Below are positions 1-3,045 of a stretch of 5,246 nucleotides of DNA, in pieces. Each line of letters begins with the position of its first letter. The first letter of the stretch is position 1. Below the pieces are notes generated by a model. It saw nothing but the letters and a program-made list of their open reading frames with translations. It ran no database searches and was not told where the DNA came from. The translations under genes and the position numbers were made by a program. The DNA is from Ardenticatenales bacterium (GTDB lineage: Bacteria; Chloroflexota; Anaerolineae; Promineifilales; UBA4811). Where the stretch lies: contig WSZX01000006.1 in assembly GCA_013139935.1 (NCBI GenBank), positions 1 to 5,246 of the forward strand, in the 5' to 3' direction.

Positions 1-51
1 GGGGTGGCGCCTCGCTTGTTTTTTCTACACACTCCGTCTGGGTGCTGTGCC

Positions 52-79
52 TTGACCACAAACCGGTAGTTGGTATAAT
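52..79 (+). promoter_or_regulatory. Sigma-70-type promoter of the tRNA-Gly/tRNA-Cys operon
   Basis: The -35 box TTGACC (52-57) and a perfect -10 box TATAAT (74-79) are separated by 16 bp. Transcription would begin near 86, only a few bases before the mature 5' end of tRNA-Gly at 92. The short leader and near-consensus boxes are typical of stable-RNA promoters. Function is inferred from sequence and position. Confidence 0.85.
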
Positions 80-91
80 ACCGCATGTCGA

Positions 92-163
92 GCGGGCGTG
101 GTTCAGTGGTAGAATGTCTCCTTGCCAAGGAGAAGGTCACGGGTTCGAATCCCGTCGCCCGCT
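92..163 (+). tRNA. tRNA-Gly (anticodon GCC)
   Basis: The sequence folds as a complete 72-nt cloverleaf. The acceptor stem pairs GCGGGCG (92-98) with CGCCCGC (156-162). The anticodon stem TCTCC/GGAGA (117-121/129-133) encloses the loop TTGCCAA with anticodon GCC at 124-126. The T arm is ACGGG-TTCGAAT-CCCGT. The discriminator base at 163 is T (U73), the usual glycine identity base in bacteria. The 3' CCA is not encoded and must be added after transcription. This is the first gene of a two-tRNA operon, 32 bp upstream of tRNA-Cys. It decodes GGC and GGU glycine codons. Confidence 0.97.
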
Positions 164-165
164 CT

Positions 166-193
166 GGGCCGGCCGGAGGCCGGCCCTCTTTCT
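166..193 (+). terminator. GC-rich hairpin between the two tRNAs, possible weak terminator or processing signal
   Basis: A perfect 9-bp inverted repeat (GGGCCGGCC at 166-174, GGCCGGCCC at 178-186) with a 3-nt GGA loop is followed by TCTTTCT. The stem is very stable but the T-tract is interrupted. It could attenuate read-through from tRNA-Gly into tRNA-Cys, or mark the precursor for cleavage. tRNA-Cys has no visible promoter of its own, so termination here is probably partial at most. Confidence 0.5.
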
Positions 194-195
194 AG

Positions 196-266
196 GGCGA
201 CGTAGCCAAGTGGCAAGGCAGGGGTCTGCAAAACCCTCATCACCGGTTCAAATCCGGTCGTCGCCT
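196..266 (+). tRNA. tRNA-Cys (anticodon GCA)
   Basis: This is a complete 71-nt cloverleaf. The acceptor stem pairs GGCGACG (196-202) with CGTCGCC (259-265). The anticodon stem GGGGT/ACCCT (221-225/233-237, one G-U pair) encloses the loop CTGCAAA with anticodon GCA at 228-230. The T arm is CCGG-TTCAAAT-CCGG. The discriminator base at 266 is T (U73), the key cysteine identity base. The 3' CCA is not encoded. It lies downstream of tRNA-Gly in the same transcription unit and is followed by an intrinsic terminator. Confidence 0.97.
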
Positions 267-285
267 CTCTTTATGTAGCGCCCGG

Positions 286-310
286 AACGCCCGCTGGTCG
301 GGTGTTTTTT
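286..310 (+). terminator. Intrinsic terminator of the tRNA operon
   Basis: The stem CGCCCG (288-293) pairs with CGGGTG (299-304; one G-U pair) around a 5-nt loop, CTGGT. It is followed directly by six T residues (305-310), and two A-T pairs can extend the stem (286-287 with 305-306). This is a good rho-independent terminator 20 bp after tRNA-Cys. It overlaps an upstream in-frame GTG of the rex reading frame at 302, which argues against that GTG being the rex start. Confidence 0.8.
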
Positions 311-372
311 GGTTTCACGATTATTGGCCTGATGAGCCGCACTGGAGTTATTCTGGCGGGGCTCGTGGCAGC

Positions 373-379
373 AGGAGAG
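373..379 (+). promoter_or_regulatory. Ribosome binding site that fixes the rex start
   Basis: AGGAGAG at 373-379 lies 6 nt before the GTG at 386. No comparable Shine-Dalgarno precedes the in-frame alternatives, GTG 302 (inside the tRNA terminator) or ATG 332. The GTG also puts the family's conserved N-terminal DIP..VxRLP segment right at the start of the protein. Confidence 0.8.
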
Positions 380-385
380 AGACGG

Positions 386-1009
386 GTGACCCGTGACATT
401 CCAGACATTGCCGTTTCCCGTCTTCCCCTCTATCTGAGAGCGCTGGGCCACCTCGAGTCGAATGGCCAGCAGATCACTTCCTCCAAAGAACTGGCCGCCA
501 TACTGGGCTCCAGCGCTGCTCAGATCCGGAAAGACCTGTCCCATTTCGGAGAGTTTGGCAAACAAGGCACCGGCTACCATGTCGCACACCTGAACAGGCA
601 GTTGCGGCGTATACTGCATGCGGACCTGGTATGGGACGTGGTGCTGGTAGGCGCCGGTCACCTGGGCAATGCACTGCTCCACAATCAGGGCATGGCGCGT
701 CGCGGGTACCGGATTGTGGCAGCCTTTGATCACGACCCAGAGAAGGTTGGCACGCGCATCGGCAACGTGATCATTCAGAACAATCAACGGATGCGAGACG
801 AGATTCAGCAGCGGGGGATCAGACTGGCCATCATCGCGGTCCCGCCGCCTTCAGCCCGGCGCGTCGCGCATCAACTGGTCGAGGCAGGCGTCAAGGCGAT
901 CCTGAACTACTCTCCGATTGCCTTGAGCGTTCCCGACGACGTGATGGTCCAGTACACCGACCCTGTTACCCACTTGCAGCATATGACCTACTATCTGCAG
1001 GATAGGTAG
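386..1009 (+). CDS. rex: Redox-sensing transcriptional repressor Rex
   Basis: Rex is a cytoplasmic homodimeric repressor that senses the NADH/NAD+ ratio. It binds operators upstream of fermentative and respiratory genes, and NADH releases it from DNA. With the GTG start the protein has 207 residues, normal for the family. The N-terminal winged helix contains RLPLYLRAL (12-20), SSKELAAILG (32-41) and AQIRKDLSHFGEFGKQGTGY (45-64), which match the Rex DNA-binding signature. The Rossmann domain follows, with the dinucleotide motif GAGHLG (89-94) and the strand-end acid in VAAFDHDPEK (Asp115). IIAVP and ILNYSPIALSVP are the usual late motifs, and the C-terminal TYYLQDR corresponds to the domain-swapped helix. 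The GTG at 302 and ATG at 332 would add poorly conserved residues and overlap the terminator. No consensus Rex operator (TTGTGA-N6-TCACAA) is obvious upstream. The gene is monocistronic and converges on the minus-strand pncC unit 28 bp away. Confidence 0.95.
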   Translation: MTRDIPDIAVSRLPLYLRALGHLESNGQQITSSKELAAILGSSAAQIRKDLSHFGEFGKQGTGYHVAHLNRQLRRILHADLVWDVVLVGAGHLGNALLHNQGMARRGYRIVAAFDHDPEKVGTRIGNVIIQNNQRMRDEIQQRGIRLAIIAVPPPSARRVAHQLVEAGVKAILNYSPIALSVPDDVMVQYTDPVTHLQHMTYYLQDR

Positions 1010-1011
1010 CT

Positions 1012-1044
1012 GGCTGACCCCCGGCTCTGGGCGCGAGTCAGGCC
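1012..1044. terminator. Weak inverted repeat between convergent rex and the small minus-strand gene
   Basis: GGCTGAC (1012-1018) can pair with GTCAGGCC (1037-1044) with one bulged base, and a short CCC/GGG pairing is possible inside. It sits in the 28-bp gap between the rex stop and the stop of the minus-strand gene, overlapping the latter. Neither side has a T-tract, so a role in bidirectional termination is only suggested by position. Confidence 0.25.
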
Positions 1045-1286
1045 AGGCCCTCGCAGTCCGGGGTTCCCACGACCCGCCACCTCAGATCAGACCGCCGCAG
1101 AAGAAGCTCGTAGATCCTATCGCCGGTCACCATGACCAGCAAGTGGCGGCCGGCATCGTCCAACCAGGTGCGGCCCGCGGCGACCACCAACAACTGCATT
1201 TGTCGCCAGGCAAAGCTCTGCACGCGGACGCCTCCATCCCGGTCAAAGCGGACCTCAACGGCGGTGGGCAGATCTACTCGTCGCAT
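1038..1286 (-). CDS. Small uncharacterised protein coupled to pncC (82 aa, DUF6504-like impression)
   Basis: The function is unknown. The 82-residue product starts at ATG 1286, which shares one base with the TGA of pncC (TGATG), so translation is probably coupled to the upstream gene. A TTG three bases earlier is a less likely start. No Shine-Dalgarno is evident, which fits re-initiation. The sequence looks like a single small beta-rich domain: RVDLPTAVEVRFD, then SFAWRQMQL, GRTWLDDAGRHLLVMV, RIYELLL and LRWRVV. The pattern of a WR near residue 27, a mid-protein GRxWxDxxGRH, and a late YEL...LRW recalls small DUF6504-type proteins. That resemblance is from memory and not tested. There is no signal peptide, membrane segment or metal-binding cluster. 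Conserved-looking codon phasing and the operon position make it likely to be real. Confidence 0.7.
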   Translation of the reverse strand: MRRVDLPTAVEVRFDRDGGVRVQSFAWRQMQLLVVAAGRTWLDDAGRHLLVMVTGDRIYELLLRRSDLRWRVVGTPDCEGLA

Positions 1287-1777
1287 CAATCCGGTCGATT
1301 CAAATAGGACGAAATGAGCCGAAACGCGGCGCCGGCCGAACGGTACCTGTTCTCAACCCGGCTGCCTCCCTGCCACACGTGCCGCTCACACACCTCGGCG
1401 TCAGCGGCCGAGAGGGCTATGTAGGCAAGTCCCACCGGCTTTTCCCGTGTCCCTCCCCCCGGCCCCGCTATTCCGGTGACGGCGACACCGAGGTCCGAAT
1501 GAAACGCCCGTCGAGCGCCGCGAGCCATCTCCAGCGCCACCTCCTCACTGACTGCGCCGAACGCCATCAATGTCTCGCCGCGTACCCCCAGGTGCTGTTC
1601 CCGCGCTTGGTGCGAATAGGCCACTATGGCGCCCAGCAGATAGGTGGAACTGCCCGGCAGATCCGTCATCTGGCTGCAAATCAGCCCACCAGTGCAGGAT
1701 TCCGCCAGTCCGACGGTCAGTCCGGCCGCGACCAACGCCTCACCCACCGCCGCCCTCAACGCCTCATCTGTCTTCAC
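1286..1777 (-). CDS. pncC: CinA C-terminal-domain protein, nicotinamide-nucleotide amidase (PncC type)
   Basis: PncC deamidates nicotinamide mononucleotide to nicotinate mononucleotide plus ammonia, recycling NMN (for example from NAD-dependent DNA ligase) back to NAD in the cytoplasm. The GTG at 1777 gives 163 residues, the usual length of the stand-alone domain; the N-terminal CinA/MoaB-like domain is absent. Visible motifs are LAESCTGG (24-31, with catalytic Ser27), PGSSTYLLGAIVAYS (41-55), GAVSEEVALEMARGA (74-88) and VAVTGIAGPGGGT..KPVGL (98-117). The GTG is chosen because GGGAGG (minus strand, 1785-1790) lies 7 nt upstream, while the in-frame TTG at 1792 sits at the predicted transcription start. 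Two departures from the usual family sequence are Arg59 where many members have Lys (YSNEAK region), and WQGGSR where GDR is common. Amidase activity is therefore likely but not certain. It heads a two-gene unit. Confidence 0.9.
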   Translation of the reverse strand: MKTDEALRAAVGEALVAAGLTVGLAESCTGGLICSQMTDLPGSSTYLLGAIVAYSHQAREQHLGVRGETLMAFGAVSEEVALEMARGARRAFHSDLGVAVTGIAGPGGGTREKPVGLAYIALSAADAEVCERHVWQGGSRVENRYRSAGAAFRLISSYLNRPD

Positions 1778-1784
1778 CGTCGCG

Positions 1785-1790
1785 CCTCCC
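1785..1790 (-). promoter_or_regulatory. Ribosome binding site of pncC
   Basis: On the minus strand GGGAGG precedes GTG 1777 by 7 nt. Together with the promoter immediately upstream it decides the start in favour of GTG 1777 over the in-frame TTG at 1792. Confidence 0.75.
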
Positions 1791-1797
1791 AAACACC

Positions 1798-1826
1798 ATC
1801 ATAGCATCGAGTGGATCCGCCGTCAA
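1798..1826 (-). promoter_or_regulatory. Sigma-70-type promoter of the pncC unit
   Basis: Read on the minus strand, the -35 box TTGACG (1821-1826) and -10 box TATGAT (1798-1803) are separated by exactly 17 bp. The predicted start is near 1791, giving a leader of about 14 nt that just contains the Shine-Dalgarno. The -35 box lies 18 bp from the left end of the IS remnant, so the insertion did not disrupt it. Confidence 0.8.
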
Positions 1827-1844
1827 TTGTGGACGCCGAGCTTT

Positions 1845-2288
1845 CAGGGCGTGTGCAAAGTACTTGTTCAGAAGCAACTTGGTCCTTTTGTGACCGCTCT
1901 ACCCGTGAATCACCATGCAAAACGGGAAGTTATTCCTTAACAAGTGCAACCCGCGTGTCAGGTATGCCGGCTCAAGCCAGTCCCATCGGCTGAGCCAATG
2001 CCTCGGCACGAATTCAAGTCACGTGCCAGTCCCTCACAGGGTCCCCACCGGCAAGCTCGGCCAATAGAATCCATGTCCATGTTGCAGGTAGCGGATAGCG
2101 GATACCACGGCGCGACCGTTGATCGCTTAGGCCCTTGAACCGTGCGTACACGCTGTTCACGTCAAATATCACGCCTTTCTCGCCCGCGGTATTGACAATC
2201 CATTGTGGCCTCCCTGGCAGCTAGATGGTGGATCTGTTGCCAAAAACAAAGTGTTTCATGCCAGTTCAACGACTTTGCACACGCTCCG
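1845..2288 (-). mobile_element. Decayed ISAs1-family insertion sequence (internally deleted)
   Basis: Terminal inverted repeats are visible: CAGGGCGTGTGCAAAGT at 1845-1861, and at 2272-2288 a sequence whose reverse complement is CGGAGCGTGTGCAAAGT. They match at 15 of 17 positions, with 13 contiguous. Between them, on the minus strand, lies the beginning of an ISAs1-type transposase. The element is 444 bp, against roughly 1.2-1.4 kb for intact members, so most of the transposase, including the whole DDE catalytic region, is gone. No target-site duplication is recognisable at the ends, which fits an old insertion. It separates the pncC promoter from the promoter at 2308-2337. Family assignment rests on the N-terminal transposase motifs and on terminal sequences read by eye. 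Confidence 0.7.
1972..2220 (-). pseudogene. ISAs1-family transposase, N-terminal relic with in-frame stops
   Basis: The minus-strand frame upstream of 2014 reads FDVNSVYARFKGLSDQRSRR, then GIRYPLPATWTWILLAELAG and GDPVRDWHVT. This is the pattern of the DDE_Tnp_1-associated N-terminal domain of ISAs1/H-repeat transposases (DPR..qGrrYPL..lL.l..lA.laG.ds...I..w). A TGA at 2014-2016 interrupts it, but the same frame continues as IRAEALAQPMGLA, a recognisable continuation of the domain, to a second TGA at 1972-1974. Upstream, a TAG at 2221-2223 closes the frame, and the only plausible start is a GTG at 2172. About 80 of the usual 370-400 residues remain, so no active protein can be made. The relic is too short and broken for standard ORF calling. 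Confidence 0.75.
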
Positions 2289-2307
2289 CGCCATCATCTC
2301 GTGGACC

Positions 2308-2337
2308 TTGCCACAGATAGAACTTTCGTGCTATAAT
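2308..2337 (+). promoter_or_regulatory. Strong promoter without an obvious gene
   Basis: TTGCCA (2308-2313) and a perfect TATAAT (2332-2337) are separated by 18 bp. The predicted start is near 2344-2345, coinciding with an ATG at 2345 that follows the -10 box by 7 nt. Downstream lie the hairpin-rich repeats rather than a credible gene. It could drive a non-coding RNA, a leaderless short peptide, or a very long (about 700 nt) uvrC leader. Confidence 0.6.
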
Positions 2338-2426
2338 AGGAGCCATGCCCGCGGTCACCGGTTGCCGGATCATACACATGACGCCAATGAATCACATCGC
2401 ATTGCAGACAATGGATGGGTGGGATC
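2338..2426 (+). repeat. Diverged intergenic repeat, copy 0
   Basis: The last 27 bases (2400-2426) align without gaps to the end of copy 1 (2544-2570), both ending GGTGGGATC. GAATCACATCGC (2389-2400) matches GAATCAAAAGTCGC of copy 1 with a 2-nt gap. The first 12 bases, AGGAGCCATGCC, match AGGTGCCATGCC of copy 1. The middle is about 13 nt longer and not clearly alignable. It carries its own small hairpin, CATTG-CAGA-CAATG (2400-2413). It is more diverged than the other two copies, so its membership is less secure. Confidence 0.5.
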
Positions 2427-2472
2427 GAGAAATCCGATTCCTGACAGAAATCGGATTTCTCAACCCCCATCC
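2413..2472. repeat. 60-bp palindrome (long hairpin)
   Basis: The perfect 13-bp arms GAGAAATCCGATT (2427-2439) and AATCGGATTTCTC (2449-2461) enclose a 9-nt loop. An outer arm GGATGGG-T-GG (2413-2422) pairs with CCCCCATCC (2464-2472) with one bulged base. The left outer arm overlaps the end of repeat copy 0, and copy 1 begins 8 bp after the right arm. It has no T-tract, so it is not a standard terminator. Confidence 0.75.
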
Positions 2473-2479
2473 CACTCGC

Positions 2480-2570
2480 CGTTCACCGCCAAAGGTGCCA
2501 TGCCACCCCTCTGAAACCGAAATGATAATTGAATCAAAAGTCGCAATTGAAACAATTGATTGGTGGGATC
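2480..2570 (+). repeat. Intergenic repeat, copy 1
   Basis: The first 60 bases (2480-2539) match 2761-2820 at 55 positions without gaps, and the first 27 are identical (starting CGTTCACCGCCAAAGGTGCC). Similarity continues with indels to GGGATC at 2565-2570. A hairpin CAATTG-AAA-CAATTG occupies 2544-2558. The two copies fall in different reading frames and are AT-rich at their ends, so they are not protein-coding duplications. Confidence 0.8.
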
Positions 2571-2670
2571 CCTCCTACGCCCCGGCCGTCCTCCGAAACC
2601 CCGTCGCCCGCCCGCTTTCCCCATCAACCCACACGAACCCCAACACGATGGACCGTGTTTCCGAACTCCC

Positions 2671-2692
2671 GGCCGCGAATGAATTCGCGGCC
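2671..2692. repeat. Perfect 22-bp inverted repeat
   Basis: GGCCGCGAAT (2671-2680) and ATTCGCGGCC (2683-2692) are exact reverse complements around a GA spacer. A smaller hairpin, AACACG-6 nt-CGTGTT, lies just upstream at 2642-2659. Both are in the C-rich segment between repeat copies 1 and 2. The function is unknown; a protein-binding palindrome or a component of a repetitive element are possibilities. Confidence 0.7.
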
Positions 2693-2760
2693 GAGTCCTC
2701 CACTCAACCTCTCCTCGCCTCCCCCCACGCCGACCCCGCCGCGCCGCGAACCACGACCGT

Positions 2761-2863
2761 CGTTCACCGCCAAAGGTGCCATGCCACGCCCCTGAAACCG
2801 GGATGATAATTGAATCAGAAATCTTGCCGAAAGACAATTACCGGAAAAACAATTGTCGGGATC
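2761..2863 (+). repeat. Intergenic repeat, copy 2
   Basis: This is the second well-preserved copy of the 2480-2570 unit, with 55 of 60 positions identical over 2761-2820. Its 3' part differs in sequence and length but again forms a hairpin, GACAATT (2833-2839) with AATTGTC (2851-2857) around an 11-nt loop, and ends at GGGATC (2858-2863). Confidence 0.8.
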
Positions 2864-3009
2864 GGCCGCCCGTTGCCGTCAACCTGCCGGTCCGGAAACA
2901 AATCGCCCAAAGAGAATCAGGAATCACACGAATAGAAAAGTGGGTTTTCGTGGAATTCGCTCAGTTGCTGTTATTCGTGCTGTAAAGGCGGGCCCCCCGT
3001 TTCACAACC

Positions 3010-3038
3010 TCGACGCTCGCCATCCGATCTGCTAGAAT
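3010..3038 (+). promoter_or_regulatory. Putative uvrC promoter with extended -10, leaderless configuration
   Basis: TCGACG (3010-3015, a 4/6 match to the -35 consensus), a 17-bp spacer and TAGAAT (3033-3038) preceded by TGC (extended -10). The -10 box ends 7 nt before the uvrC ATG, so transcription would start at or next to the start codon. No Shine-Dalgarno lies upstream of the ATG, which agrees with a leaderless transcript. The promoter is inferred from sequence alone. Confidence 0.55.
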
Positions 3039-3045
3039 CGTTCCC

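Larger units (their letters stand above)
2289..3009. other. Long intergenic region rich in repeats and palindromes, no convincing gene
   Basis: Between the IS remnant and the uvrC promoter no reading frame has credible coding character. The longest plus-strand frame (ATG 2345 to 2806) runs through repeat copies in inconsistent phases and becomes a Pro/Ser/Thr-rich translation of C-rich DNA. The stretch holds a promoter (2308-2337), three diverged repeat copies (2338-2863), a 60-bp palindrome (2413-2472), smaller perfect inverted repeats at 2642-2659 and 2671-2692, and a markedly C-rich, G-poor segment on the plus strand (about 2570-2760). From 2870 to 3009 I see only short TTCGTG/CACGAA inverted motifs. 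Confidence 0.6.

Noticed and set aside
4..25. T-tract at 19-24 resembling the end of a terminator from an upstream gene
   Set aside because: The stem that would precede it is cut off by the window edge or too weak in the visible bases.
324..354. Possible rex promoter TTGGCC-19-TATTCT
   Set aside because: Both boxes match only 4 of 6 and the spacer is long. A rex promoter must lie between 311 and 373, but this one is not convincing enough to annotate.
302..385. Upstream extension of rex to GTG 302 or ATG 332
   Set aside because: GTG 302 lies inside the tRNA terminator hairpin and ATG 332 has no Shine-Dalgarno; GTG 386 has AGGAGAG at ideal spacing and matches the family N-terminus.
1885..1920. 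TTTGTGAC...GTGAATCAC resembling a Rex operator
   Set aside because: The half-sites are too far apart and imperfect compared with TTGTGA-N6-TCACAA, and they lie inside the IS remnant.
2345..2806. 153-codon plus-strand frame starting at an ATG right after the orphan promoter
   Set aside because: It runs through repeat copies 0, 1 and part of 2 in inconsistent phases, becomes Pro/Ser/Thr-rich in C-rich DNA, and shows no recognisable domain. Only a very short leaderless peptide near the start remains conceivable.
2460..2837. 125-codon minus-strand frame rich in Arg and Gly across the repeats
   Set aside because: It is the reverse translation of C-rich repeat DNA, and the two repeat copies are read in different phases. 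There is no ribosome binding site or family resemblance.
2480..2863. CRISPR-like array
   Set aside because: Only two or three diverged copies, units longer than 90 bp and unequal spacing; there are no regular spacers and no cas genes.
2986..3002. Short GC hairpin CGGG-CCC-CCCG followed by TTT upstream of uvrC
   Set aside because: Only four strong pairs plus wobble pairs, and three T residues; too weak to call a terminator.
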